From positions 1 to 16,073 of the forward strand of contig JBKHYG010000090.1 of NCBI GenBank assembly GCA_046565595.1: 16,073 bases of DNA, given 5' to 3'. Within the stretch, counting starts at the first letter, position 1, and each line of letters begins with the position of its first letter. Below the pieces are notes generated by a model that saw nothing but the letters and a program-made list of their open reading frames with translations, was not told the DNA's origin and did no database searches. The stretch is from JBKHYG01 sp046565595 (GTDB taxonomy: Bacteria > Actinomycetota > AC-67). This document shows, piece after piece, positions 7,026 through 14,946 of the stretch. The position numbers were made by a program, and so were the translations under genes.

Positions 7026-8096
7026 TCAGTCCCCGTCGCCGGCGGGGAGTGCATCCATCGTCCCGAACTCGCTCCAAGGTCGCTCGAGGATGAGCGTGCT
7101 CCCGGTCGCGATCGCGACGATCTTGTCCGAGCCGTTGGTCAGCTCCGCCCTCGTGATCGCGAGTCGGCGGCCCCGGTGGATGACCTCTGCCCGCAGCTCG
7201 CACCTTGCCCCATCTGGCAGCCAAGGCCTGAGGAACTGGATCTTGGTGTCGAGTGGCGCGCACGACCATCCAGCCGGCAGTGTCGTCGACACCGCTGCGG
7301 TCGAGACGATCTCGAGGGCAAGAGCCGTGATACCTCCATAGATCGTCGTCGCGGGAGAGGTGAACCAGCGATGCGCCGGTATCGACATCACGGCCGTGCC
7401 TTCGGACACCTTCTCGTTCATGATCCCCAACAGGCGCGCGATCGGAGGCCGAGGCCGTTCGCCTCGAGCCACCGCGGCGAACGCCTCCAAGCCAGGACGG
7501 GTGTCGTCCGGGGGCAGGTTCTCCTTGGCCGGCAGAGGTTGCAGGTAGGGCACCCCCGACTCGTAGCCAGGATCGTCGGCCAGGGGGATCTCGCCATCGG
7601 GCAGTTGGTCCAGAGGGATCGGCACCTTCAGCGTCACATAGCGGCTCGTGAGATGAGCGACCATGCGACCATCATCGTCGACCACGCTCGATTCGATGAG
7701 CCCCTGGAACGGACTCGAATCGATCACCGATGCGCGTGCAGCGAGCCGCCTCATGCCCACAGGCCTCAGATAGTTGATGGTGAGCTCGCTCGTCGTGATG
7801 ACGACACCGGGTGGCAGCGTGGTAGCGAGCGCGGTTCCCAGGGCCGCGTCCGCCGGTAAGGCGACGACCCCGGGCGAGACGAACCCGCCTGCGATGCTGA
7901 ACCAAGGAGACGGCGGCATGGCGAAGGCGCTCCGACCCGGTGCCCAGTCGGTGGGGATGTGACCACACAGGTAATGCGTGGGCGGACGGGGACTCCGGCC
8001 CTGGTTGATCAGATCCATGCGCTCCAGCCCGCTCAATCGCAGGACGCGTGGATCCGGATACGAGCCGAGTACAGGTAGATCGATCGGGTCTGACAC
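7026..8096 (-). CDS. Double-hotdog acyl-CoA thioesterase-like protein (PaaI type)
   Basis: The 356-residue protein appears to hold two tandem hotdog domains. The first (about 60-160) has GGFVSPGVVALPADAALGTAL followed by ITTSELTINYLRPV. The second (about 220-338) has YGGITALALEIVSTAAVS followed by LDTKIQFLRPW and RAEVIHRGRRLAITRAELT. In each, a helix after a glycine-rich turn is followed by the strand that ends in LRP, as in PaaI-type thioesterases. D83 sits where family catalytic acids are found in the first domain. The second has A258 or E262 in that area and may be structural. Members hydrolyse acyl-CoA esters; the substrate here is unknown. I chose GTG 8096 because TAGCCT lies exactly 7 nt upstream and because the alternatives, ATG 8141 and ATG 8174, would overlap the uvrC promoter or coding sequence. 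It faces the secreted protein gene tail to tail with one base between. Confidence 0.8.
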   Translation of the reverse strand: MSDPIDLPVLGSYPDPRVLRLSGLERMDLINQGRSPRPPTHYLCGHIPTDWAPGRSAFAMPPSPWFSIAGGFVSPGVVALPADAALGTALATTLPPGVVITTSELTINYLRPVGMRRLAARASVIDSSPFQGLIESSVVDDDGRMVAHLTSRYVTLKVPIPLDQLPDGEIPLADDPGYESGVPYLQPLPAKENLPPDDTRPGLEAFAAVARGERPRPPIARLLGIMNEKVSEGTAVMSIPAHRWFTSPATTIYGGITALALEIVSTAAVSTTLPAGWSCAPLDTKIQFLRPWLPDGARCELRAEVIHRGRRLAITRAELTNGSDKIVAIATGSTLILERPWSEFGTMDALPAGDGD

Positions 8097-8103
8097 GGGA
8101 CGC

Positions 8104-8109
8104 AGGCTA
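8104..8109 (-). promoter_or_regulatory. Putative leaderless -10 box TAGCCT of the thioesterase gene
   Basis: On the minus strand TAGCCT (8109-8104) is followed by 7 nt and GTG (8096-8094). No ribosome-binding site is present. The box lies in a 52-bp divergent region shared with uvrC. The -35 is weak. Confidence 0.45.
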
Positions 8110-8135
8110 AGCGGGACGCGGCAGGTGCGTACCGG

Positions 8136-8141
8136 TACCAT
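8136..8141 (+). promoter_or_regulatory. Putative leaderless -10 box TACCAT of uvrC
   Basis: TACCAT is followed by 7 nt and the GTG start at 8149. GGGACG at 8113-8118, 17 nt upstream of the -10, shares the GAC core of a TTGACA -35. No ribosome-binding site precedes the GTG. This promoter probably drives uvrC-rapZ-yvcK-whiA. Confidence 0.5.
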
Positions 8142-8148
8142 CAGTTGG

Positions 8149-10023
8149 GTGGCAGCGAAGTTGATCAAGCCCACCGGGATCCCGGATGAGCCCGGCTGCT
8201 ACCGCTTCGCTGACGAGCACGGTCGAGTCCTGTATGTAGGTAAGGCACGATCTCTGCGGAGTCGCATCGCGAACTACTTCCAGCCTCTCAACCTGCTGCA
8301 CCCCCGCACCGCTCTGATGCTCGAGCGGGCGGCGACCGTGGACTGGATCGTCACAGCCAATGAGGTCGAATCGCTGCACCTCGAGTACAACCTCATAAAG
8401 ACGCACCAGCCGCGCTACAACATCAAGTATCGAGACGACAAGAGTTACCCCTATCTGGCTATCTCTGGCGGCGCGGAGGTACCGAAAGCTTTCGTTTCCA
8501 GAGCCGCACCCCGCAAGGGGGTACGCCGCTTCGGGCCTTACGCGCACGCGTACGCGATCCGCGAGACGCTCGATCTCCTCCTCAAGACCTTCCCGGTGCG
8601 GACCTGCCGAGACGGCGTCTACAAGAGGGCGGAACGGCTGGGTCGAGCTTGTCTGCTGTACGACATCGGCAAGTGCGTCGGGCCCTGTGCCGGTCACGCC
8701 ACGCTGGATGAGCATCGCGCGGTCGTAGATGGCTTGATCGAGTTCCTGGACGGCGACACCGATGCTGTCGTCGAGCGACTGCGTACCGACATGCAGCAAG
8801 CCTCGGACTCGCTCGAGTTCGAGCGAGCCGCGCGCTTGCGAGACCAGTTGCAGAGCGTCGAGCGGGTGATCGAGAAACAGCTGGCCGTCAACGATCGGCG
8901 CGAGAGCTTCGATGTGGTGGGCATCCAGAGCGACGATCTCGAGGCCTGTATCTGCATCCTGATGGTTCGGCAGGGTCGCTTGGTCGGACGCGGCGGAGCG
9001 GTCGTAGACAAGGTCGAGGATGCCGACGACGCCACCATCCTCGCCGGGTACCTGAGATCCCACGGGCTCGAGAGCGATGATGTCCCCAGAGAGATCCTCG
9101 TCCCCGTCGACCCCGCGGACGCCGCCGCGCTCGCCGAGGTTCTAGCGGAACACCGCGACGGTCCGGTCTCCTTCCGGATCCCTCAGCGCGGCGAGAAGCG
9201 GGCGCTGCTCGAGCAGGCCACCCACAACGCTGCGGAAGCCTTCACCCAGCACAAGTTGAAGCGTCGGACCGACTTCGTGGCTCGGAGCAGAGCATTGGAC
9301 GAGTTGCGCGAACACCTTGGCCTGCCCGACGCTCCGCTCCGGATCGAGTGCTTCGACATCTCCAACCTGGGACCTGACGCGAAGGTGGCGAGCGTGGTCG
9401 TCTTCGAGGACGGGGCCCCCAAACGCAGCGACTACCGACGCTTCAAGATCCGTGGCGTCGAGGGCCAGGACGACTTCGCCAGCATGCGTGAGGTCATCTC
9501 TCGGCGCTTCGCGCGCGCACCCGAACCAGACAGCGGCACAGGGGAGAGCCCGGATCGCAAGCCGAGGTTCGCCTACCCTCCCAACCTGCTGGTGATCGAT
9601 GGCGGCTGGGGGCAACTCTCGGCCGCGAGAGAGGCGCTCGAAGAGCAAGGGGTCGAGGTTCCTGCCGTTGGCCTGATGAAGCGGTACGAAGAGTTGGCCC
9701 TGCCGGGAAGGTCCGAGCCACTGGTCCTGCCACGCGGTAGCGACGCGCTCTACCTGCTGCAGCACTTGCGGGACGAAGCTCACCGGTTCGCGGTCACCTA
9801 CCACCGCAAGCTGCGGGGTCGGTCATCCACCGCCAGCGCACTTGATGAGGTCCCCGGCATCGGCACGGTCCGGAAGAAGGCGTTGCTTCGGAGGTTCGGT
9901 TCCGTGCGGCGTATCCTTGCCGCGAGCGAGGAGGAACTGGCCGAAGTAGTCCCCGCCGAGGTAGCGGGACGCATCCACGGCGTCCTACGCGGCGGGCAAC
10001 TTCCCAAGGAGGATCGCGGTTGA
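8149..10023 (+). CDS. uvrC: Excinuclease ABC subunit C
   Basis: UvrC makes both incisions around a DNA lesion in complex with UvrB. The 624 residues show all expected parts in order: the GIY-YIG nuclease (about 10-95, with GCYRF and VLYVGKA), four [4Fe-4S] cysteines C153, C168, C176 and C180 in the pattern known for UvrC, a UVR motif that binds UvrB (about 205-245), the RNase H-like 5' incision domain with D403 (ECFDISN), D484 (VIDGG) and H545 (RDEAHRFAVTYHR), and a C-terminal HhH pair (VPGIGTVRKKALLRRFGS, about 568-585). DGGWGQL carries W where K or P is common. The GTG at 8149 fits the family N-terminus and the leaderless -10; an upstream extension in frame lacks homology and lies in the promoter region. 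The stop overlaps the rapZ start by 4 nt. Confidence 0.97.
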   Translation: MAAKLIKPTGIPDEPGCYRFADEHGRVLYVGKARSLRSRIANYFQPLNLLHPRTALMLERAATVDWIVTANEVESLHLEYNLIKTHQPRYNIKYRDDKSYPYLAISGGAEVPKAFVSRAAPRKGVRRFGPYAHAYAIRETLDLLLKTFPVRTCRDGVYKRAERLGRACLLYDIGKCVGPCAGHATLDEHRAVVDGLIEFLDGDTDAVVERLRTDMQQASDSLEFERAARLRDQLQSVERVIEKQLAVNDRRESFDVVGIQSDDLEACICILMVRQGRLVGRGGAVVDKVEDADDATILAGYLRSHGLESDDVPREILVPVDPADAAALAEVLAEHRDGPVSFRIPQRGEKRALLEQATHNAAEAFTQHKLKRRTDFVARSRALDELREHLGLPDAPLRIECFDISNLGPDAKVASVVVFEDGAPKRSDYRRFKIRGVEGQDDFASMREVISRRFARAPEPDSGTGESPDRKPRFAYPPNLLVIDGGWGQLSAAREALEEQGVEVPAVGLMKRYEELALPGRSEPLVLPRGSDALYLLQHLRDEAHRFAVTYHRKLRGRSSTASALDEVPGIGTVRKKALLRRFGSVRRILAASEEELAEVVPAEVAGRIHGVLRGGQLPKEDRG

Positions 10024-10886
10024 ACGCAAGCGTGCCCGAACTGACGCTCGTCACCGGTATGAGCGGTGCGGGCCGGACCGCCGCGGCCGATGCGCTCGAG
10101 GATCTGGGATTCTTCGTGGTGGACAACCTGCCTCCTGCCCTGATCGGCCGAGTGATCGACCTAGCCCAGGGCGGAGACCACCCGCAGCGTCTCGCCTTCG
10201 TTACCGATGTCCGAGGCGGTTCCTACTTCGAGCAGATGCATGGCGCGCTTCGAGAGCTCGGAGAGCGAGGGCTCAGTTATCGGATCGTCTACCTCGAGGC
10301 CCGCGACGAGGTTCTGCTCCGCGGGTACGAGGGGTGCAAAAGGAAGCATCCGATGGCTGATCGGGTCATGGAAGGCATCGCCCTCGAGAGAGACGCGCTG
10401 AGGAGCATCCGCGAGATCGCCGATCTGGTGATCGACACCAGCGACCTCTCGGTCCACCAGCTGCGTGAACGCATCGTCTCTGCCTTCGCGAGCCAGAGTC
10501 GCGAGGAGCGTCTGCGGACCAATGTCGTCTCTTTCGGCTTCAAGCATGGATTGCCGGTGGACGCGGACATCGTCCTCGATGTGCGGTTCCTGCCGAACCC
10601 CTATTGGGTCGACGAACTGCGGCCCTTCAACGGCAAGGATGAGGTGATCCAGCGGTATGTGATGGACGCTCCGGCCGCCAAGGAGTTCCTCGACCGGCTC
10701 GAGGGCCTGCTAGATGTCCTCGTCCCAGGTTGGCTGGAAGAGGGCAAGCGCTTCCAGACCATCGCGATCGGCTGCACGGGCGGCCGACATCGCAGCGTGG
10801 TGATCGCAGAACAGGTCGCGGAGCAACTGCGAGAGCGTGGGCTTCCGGTGAGCATCCGCCACCGCGACCTGGAGCGAGGCGCATGA
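10020..10886 (+). CDS. rapZ: RapZ/YvcJ family nucleotide-binding protein
   Basis: The family binds nucleotides (and, in enterobacteria, regulates small RNAs of amino-sugar synthesis); its role in actinobacteria is less defined. The 288 residues have the P-loop GMSGAGRT near the N-terminus, followed by ALEDLGFFVVDNLPP, the middle blocks LVIDTSDLSVHQLRE, VVSFGFKHGLPVDADIVLDVRFLPNPYW and the conserved C-terminal GCTGGRHRSVVIAEQ. Arginine replaces the usual Walker A lysine, which is the form I know from actinobacterial members, so I do not read it as a defect. The start is a TTG at 10020 that overlaps the uvrC stop (TTGA). It is supported by a strong AAGGAGG site at 10007-10013 with 6 nt spacing. 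The stop overlaps the yvcK start (ATGA, 10883-10886). Position between uvrC and yvcK-whiA is the standard actinobacterial order. Confidence 0.95.
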   Translation: MNASVPELTLVTGMSGAGRTAAADALEDLGFFVVDNLPPALIGRVIDLAQGGDHPQRLAFVTDVRGGSYFEQMHGALRELGERGLSYRIVYLEARDEVLLRGYEGCKRKHPMADRVMEGIALERDALRSIREIADLVIDTSDLSVHQLRERIVSAFASQSREERLRTNVVSFGFKHGLPVDADIVLDVRFLPNPYWVDELRPFNGKDEVIQRYVMDAPAAKEFLDRLEGLLDVLVPGWLEEGKRFQTIAIGCTGGRHRSVVIAEQVAEQLRERGLPVSIRHRDLERGA

Positions 10887-11785
10887 GCAGCCAGCCTCGC
10901 ATCGTGTGCGTCGGAGGTGGACATGGACTATCCGCGGCTCTCCGAGCTGCGCGCAGTCTGACCGAGGATGTCGTTGCGGTGGTGACGACGGCCGATGATG
11001 GAGGTTCGTCGGGCGTACTGAGGCGTCATCTCGACATCCCGGCGCCGGGCGACATCCGGATGGCGATCGCCGCGCTGGCTCCCGATCCGGAACGGGAGAT
11101 GCTCATCCAATATCGGCCGCCTGCCGATGGAACCTTCAGCGGACACCCGATCGGCAACACCTTGATCGCCGCGTTGGCTCAGCATCACGGAGATTTCGCG
11201 ACAGCGGTGCAACAGGCTCAGAGCCTCGTAGGTATCGTCGGCAAGGTCCTGCCCGCATGCACCGAGAGCGTGCACCTGCGGGCCGAGGTGGCAGGCTCTG
11301 AGGTGGAAGGCCAGGTGGCCATCGCACGAGGAGCTGGAGCGGTCGAGCGTCTCTGGCTCGAGCCAGAGGTGCCCGCCAACGAAGGAGCCATGGCCGCGAT
11401 CCAGGATGCTGATCTACTGGTCATCGGCCCTGGCAGCCTCTTCACCAGCGTCATCGCCGCCCTCTTGCCAAAGGGGCTATCGGATGCCGCGCCTCTCGCG
11501 AAGCGCACCTGTTTCGTGATGAACCTCGGAGAGCAGGATGCGGAGACGCTGGGGATGGACGCGACGGCGCATGTGCGAGCCCTCCGTGCTCACGCGCCTG
11601 CCGTGCGCCTGGATGCCGTCCTCGTGCACGACGGTTCATACGAGGGCGTGCCGAGACCGATGATGATCGACGAGGAGTCCCTCGCCGAAGCTCGGGGTCC
11701 CGTCGTGTGGGCGAACCTCCGTGCGGGAAGGCGTCCGGTTCATTCGCCGGAACGCCTCGCCGAGGCGCTGCGCCAGATGCTGTGA
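10883..11785 (+). CDS. yvcK: YvcK/CofD-like gluconeogenesis factor
   Basis: YvcK proteins bind UDP-sugars and are needed for cell shape and for growth on gluconeogenic carbon in several Gram-positives. The fold is that of CofD, the F420 precursor transferase. Visible motifs in the 300-residue product are VCVGGGHGLSAALRA at the N-terminus, VVTTADDGGSSGVLRR, PAPGDIRMAIAAL, FSGHPIGNTLIAAL, DADLLVIGPGSLFTSVIAALL and CFVMNLGEQDAETLGM. The family form is usually GGGTGLS; here it is GGGHGLS. The ATG at 10883 overlaps the rapZ stop by 4 nt, and the TGA at 11783-11785 overlaps the whiA GTG, so translation is probably coupled on both sides. Genomic position next to rapZ and whiA separates it from a true CofD. 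Confidence 0.94.
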   Translation: MSSQPRIVCVGGGHGLSAALRAARSLTEDVVAVVTTADDGGSSGVLRRHLDIPAPGDIRMAIAALAPDPEREMLIQYRPPADGTFSGHPIGNTLIAALAQHHGDFATAVQQAQSLVGIVGKVLPACTESVHLRAEVAGSEVEGQVAIARGAGAVERLWLEPEVPANEGAMAAIQDADLLVIGPGSLFTSVIAALLPKGLSDAAPLAKRTCFVMNLGEQDAETLGMDATAHVRALRAHAPAVRLDAVLVHDGSYEGVPRPMMIDEESLAEARGPVVWANLRAGRRPVHSPERLAEALRQML

Positions 11786-12732
11786 AACGGGACGGCGCGA
11801 CCACTTCGATCCGAGACGAACTCGCGTCGCTGAGGGTCGAACGAGCCTGTGATCGTCTCGCCGAGGCTGCTGGGCTGCTGCGTGGCGCGGGTCGCTTGCA
11901 ACTACACGAGCAAGGGGCGGTCGGCTTCGAAGCCATCCACACCCACGCTGGTGTCGCGCGCCGACTCCTGGCATCCATGACCGAAACCGTCGGCCATCCG
12001 GATCGCACCGTCGTCGAGCAACCCGGCCAAGGCCACCCCAAACCCCGGTTCGTCCTGCATGTCGAGCGTGTGTCGCCGCTTCGCCTAAGCGATCTGGGCA
12101 TCCTGGACTCCAACGGTCATCCCACCGACCAGATCCCCAGCCATCTGATCCGTAAGAGATGTTGCAAGAGCGCGTTCCTGCGCGGCGCGTTCCTGGCCAG
12201 GGGAAGCGCAAATCCTGCGAGCGCGGGCCCGCACCTAGAGATCCGCGTGAACGACGAGCCCTACGCTCGCCAACTGGCTGACCTCATCTCGGATCTGGGC
12301 ATGAAGGCGAGCGCCCGCGAACACAACGGCTACAGCGTCGTCATCAAAGGAGAGCGCGACATGACGGCGTTCCTGGTCGCGATCGGAGCACACACAGCCG
12401 CGTTGGCACGCGAAGAGTCTGCGGTTTGGAAGGGACTGCATGCCGAGGCGAACCGTATGAGGAACGCCGATTCGGGTAACGCTTCTAGACAGGGAAGGGC
12501 GGCAGCGACCCAGATCGCGGCGATCGAGGAACTCGAAGCTTCGGTCGGTCTCGGGAACCTGCCTGCGGCTCTTACGGAGGCGGCGCGCGCACGCCTGGAG
12601 GATCCTGAGGCGACCCTCACCGAACTCTCGCAGGCGACGGGCATCAGCCGCTCGGCGATGGCTGATCGGCTACGGCGTCTGGTGAAGATGGCCGGAGACG
12701 GGTCAGGATCACGCTCGCCGCGCCAGCGATAG
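11782..12732 (+). CDS. whiA: WhiA family DNA-binding regulator
   Basis: WhiA is a cytoplasmic DNA-binding protein. In Streptomyces it controls sporulation septation together with WhiB; in other Gram-positives it affects division and chromosome segregation. The 316 residues have the family layout: SIRDELASL at the N-terminus, a first LAGLIDADG-type half (about 25-115), the second half starting at CCKSAFLRGAFLARGS, YSVVIKGERDMTAFLVAIGAH, and a C-terminal helix-turn-helix (about 260-310) with LTELSQATGISRSAMADRLRRL. The catalytic acids of homing endonucleases are absent, as usual for WhiA. The first domain differs most from my memory of the family. The GTG start at 11782 overlaps the yvcK stop (GTGA); an ATG at 11707 is rejected because it lies in yvcK and adds unrelated residues. 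The stop TAG begins the putative -10 box of gap. Confidence 0.93.
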   Translation: MKRDGATTSIRDELASLRVERACDRLAEAAGLLRGAGRLQLHEQGAVGFEAIHTHAGVARRLLASMTETVGHPDRTVVEQPGQGHPKPRFVLHVERVSPLRLSDLGILDSNGHPTDQIPSHLIRKRCCKSAFLRGAFLARGSANPASAGPHLEIRVNDEPYARQLADLISDLGMKASAREHNGYSVVIKGERDMTAFLVAIGAHTAALAREESAVWKGLHAEANRMRNADSGNASRQGRAAATQIAAIEELEASVGLGNLPAALTEAARARLEDPEATLTELSQATGISRSAMADRLRRLVKMAGDGSGSRSPRQR

Positions 12733-12764
12733 GCTCAGGTCATCCACGGCACCCCCAGGGAGGG
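12730..12764 (+). promoter_or_regulatory. Putative gap promoter -10 TAGGCT and ribosome-binding site
   Basis: TAGGCT (12730-12735) matches TANNNT and begins with the whiA stop codon. A start about 7 nt downstream would give a leader of about 30 nt containing GGGAGGG (12758-12764), which sits 8 nt before the gap ATG. The -35 region inside whiA is not convincing. Confidence 0.4.
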
Positions 12765-12772
12765 ACCTCTAG

Positions 12773-13780
12773 ATGACCATCAAGGTTGGTATCAACGGCT
12801 TCGGCAGGATCGGGCGCAACTTCTTCCGGGCCGTCCGGGCGCAGGGCGCTGCCGTCGAGATCGTTGCGGTGAACGATCTCACGGACGCGAGCACGCTCGC
12901 TCACCTCTTGAAGTACGACTCGGTCCATGGTCGTCTCGGCGCAGAGGTCAAGGCGGTGGAAGGAGGGATCAGCGTCGACGGGAGCGTGCTGAAGGTCCTG
13001 GCTGAACGAGACCCTTCAGCGTTGCCGTGGAAGGACCTCGGCGCAGACATCGTCATCGAGTCCACCGGATTGTTCACCGCGCGCGAGAAGGCCGAACTGC
13101 ACCTGAAGGGCGGCGCCAAGAAGGTCATCATCTCCGCTCCTGCCAAGAGCGAAGATGTGACGGTCGTCATGGGTGTCAACCAGGACGAGTACGACGGGTC
13201 CAAGCACGCCATCATCTCCAACGCGTCCCGCACGACCAACTGTGTCGCGCCTATGGCCAAGGTATTGCGCGAGAACTTCGGCATCCAGAAGGGCCTGATG
13301 ACGACGGTTCACGCCTATACCAACGACCAGAACCTGTTGGACCTGCCGCACAGCGATCTTCGTCGTGCGCGCGCATCAGCTGTCAACATCGTGCCGAGTT
13401 CGACCGGCGCCGCCAAGGCCACCAGCCTCGCGATCCCAGAGTTGAAGGGCCTGTTGGATGGGCTGGCGATGCGGGTACCGATCCCAGACGGCAGCGTCAC
13501 CGATCTGGTCTGCATCCTCGACCGAGAGGTCACCACGGATGAGGTGAACTCGGCCTTCGAGAAGGCGGCAACCGACGGCCCCTTGAAGGGCATCCTCGCC
13601 TACACCGAGGACCCGATCGTCTCGAGCGACATCATCGGTGATCCGCACTCGTGCATCTTCGATTCGAAGCAGACCATGGCGATCGGGAACCTGGTGAAGG
13701 TCATCGGTTGGTACGACAACGAGTGGGGCTACTCGAACCGTCTGGTCGATCTGGTCGGCCTCGTCGGCTCGAGCCTCTAA
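12773..13780 (+). CDS. gap: Glyceraldehyde-3-phosphate dehydrogenase with catalytic Cys replaced by Arg
   Basis: GAPDH oxidises glyceraldehyde-3-phosphate to 1,3-bisphosphoglycerate with NAD+ in glycolysis. The 335 residues are full length and otherwise canonical: GINGFGRIGRNFFRA (7-20), ND at 34-35, ESTGLF (96-101), the SNAS...TTNC block, H180 in TTVHAYTNDQ, SSTGAAKAT, and WYDNEWGYSNR near the C-terminus. The striking point is the active-site block, which reads SNASRTTNCVAP: the nucleophile of the family (SC in NASCTTNC) is arginine at residue 153, codon CGC at 13229-13231. C157 is present but is the second, non-catalytic cysteine. One base (T to C) separates CGC from TGC. If real, the enzyme should not form the thioester. 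It heads the glycolytic unit with pgk, tpiA and apgM; the pgk ribosome-binding site overlaps its stop. Confidence 0.96.
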   Translation: MTIKVGINGFGRIGRNFFRAVRAQGAAVEIVAVNDLTDASTLAHLLKYDSVHGRLGAEVKAVEGGISVDGSVLKVLAERDPSALPWKDLGADIVIESTGLFTAREKAELHLKGGAKKVIISAPAKSEDVTVVMGVNQDEYDGSKHAIISNASRTTNCVAPMAKVLRENFGIQKGLMTTVHAYTNDQNLLDLPHSDLRRARASAVNIVPSSTGAAKATSLAIPELKGLLDGLAMRVPIPDGSVTDLVCILDREVTTDEVNSAFEKAATDGPLKGILAYTEDPIVSSDIIGDPHSCIFDSKQTMAIGNLVKVIGWYDNEWGYSNRLVDLVGLVGSSL

Positions 13781-13789
13781 GGAGCGCAG

Positions 13790-14938
13790 GTGCTGCGAAC
13801 CCTCGACGACCTCGAGGTGACGAACCGTCGCGTCCTGCTGCGCGCCGATCTGAACACGCCGCTGTCGGACGGCAAGATCGCCGACGATTTCAGGATCCGT
13901 TCCAGCATCCCGACGATCCGAGAGCTGCTGGAGTCTGGCGCTAGCCAGATCCTCGTTTGCAGTCATCTCGGACGACCCAAGGGTCAACTCGATCCGGCTT
14001 TCTCACTTGCTCCGGTCGCCGAGCGCCTGGGCGAGTTGCTCGGGATCTCGGTGCCTCTGGTGCCGCTGCCACCGGGCGTCCCTCCCCAGGATGCGAAGGT
14101 CGTGCTGCTCGAGAACACCCGATTCCATCCCGGCGAGACCAGCAACGACGAGGGATTCGCCAAGGACCTCGCAGCACGGGCCGACCTGTTCGTCTCGGAC
14201 GCCTTCGGCGCGGTCCATCGCGCGCACGCGAGCACCGTCGGGGTCGCCGCATTCCTGCCTTCCGCGGCTGGTCGGCTCGTCCAGTCTGAGGTCGAGGTGC
14301 TCACACGGGTCGTCCAAGCCCCGAGCCGCCCGAGCGTGGCGATCGTCGGCGGCGCGAAGGTCAGCGACAAACTCGCCGTCTTGCAGAACCTGGTCGGCTC
14401 GGCAGACATCGTCTGCGTCGGTGGGGCCATGTGTTTCACCTTCTTCCTCGCCCAAGGCTTCGAGATCGGAAGGAGCCTTGCCGAACCCGATCGCGTGGAG
14501 GAGGTCAAGGCTCTCATGGCTAGGGCAGGCGACAAGCTGCGACTGCCTAGCGATCTCGTGATCGCGGACGAGTTGCGCGCCGACGCTGCGACGCGCGTCG
14601 TGCCGGCTGACCAGATCCCTCCTGACCGTTCAGGTTTCGACATCGGACCCGAGACCGCCGAGGCCTACGCGGAAGCGGTCCGGTCGGCTGGCACCGTCCT
14701 ATGGAACGGCCCTATGGGTGTCTCCGAGATCGAGCCGTTCGCGGGCGGAACCGAACGGGTGGCCCGAGCGGTCGCTGATACCACGGCGTTCACGGTGGTG
14801 GGCGGCGGCGACTCGATCGCTGCCCTGGAACGGATGGGCCTCACCGGGCAGGTCGATCATGCGAGCACCGGCGGGGGAGCGATGCTCGAGTTCCTGGAGG
14901 GCAAGGCACTGCCCGGACTCGCGGTACTTGAGGCATAG
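13790..14938 (+). CDS. pgk: Phosphoglycerate kinase
   Basis: Pgk transfers the acyl phosphate of 1,3-bisphosphoglycerate to ADP. The 382 residues show RVLLRADLNTPL (substrate arginine region, near residue 15), DDFRIRSSIPTIRELL, CSHLGRPKG, LLENTRFHPGETSNDEGFA, SDAFGAVHRAHAST, VGGAKVSDKLAVLQNL, GTVLWNGPMGVSEIEPF, VVGGGDSIAALE and STGGGAMLEFLEGKALPG, which together cover both lobes and the nucleotide site. The length is slightly below the usual 390-400. The start is a GTG at 13790, nine bases after the gap stop, with AAGGAG at 13779-13784 as ribosome-binding site. It lies 8 bases before tpiA and is very probably cotranscribed with gap and tpiA. Confidence 0.97.
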   Translation: MLRTLDDLEVTNRRVLLRADLNTPLSDGKIADDFRIRSSIPTIRELLESGASQILVCSHLGRPKGQLDPAFSLAPVAERLGELLGISVPLVPLPPGVPPQDAKVVLLENTRFHPGETSNDEGFAKDLAARADLFVSDAFGAVHRAHASTVGVAAFLPSAAGRLVQSEVEVLTRVVQAPSRPSVAIVGGAKVSDKLAVLQNLVGSADIVCVGGAMCFTFFLAQGFEIGRSLAEPDRVEEVKALMARAGDKLRLPSDLVIADELRADAATRVVPADQIPPDRSGFDIGPETAEAYAEAVRSAGTVLWNGPMGVSEIEPFAGGTERVARAVADTTAFTVVGGGDSIAALERMGLTGQVDHASTGGGAMLEFLEGKALPGLAVLEA

Positions 14939-14946
14939 GGGGAAGC

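Noticed and set aside
8097..8174. Longer thioesterase start at 8174 or 8141
   Set aside because: These starts would overlap the uvrC start or its -10 box, and the added residues show no hotdog homology; GTG 8096 has a -10 box at the right distance.
9494..9733. Open frames antisense to uvrC, rapZ and whiA
   Set aside because: No motifs, atypical Arg/Ser/Pro-rich composition, and full overlap with well-supported genes.
10050..10085. Walker A lysine to arginine change in RapZ as a defect
   Set aside because: As I recall the family, the GAGR form is normal for actinobacterial RapZ, so it is a lineage feature.
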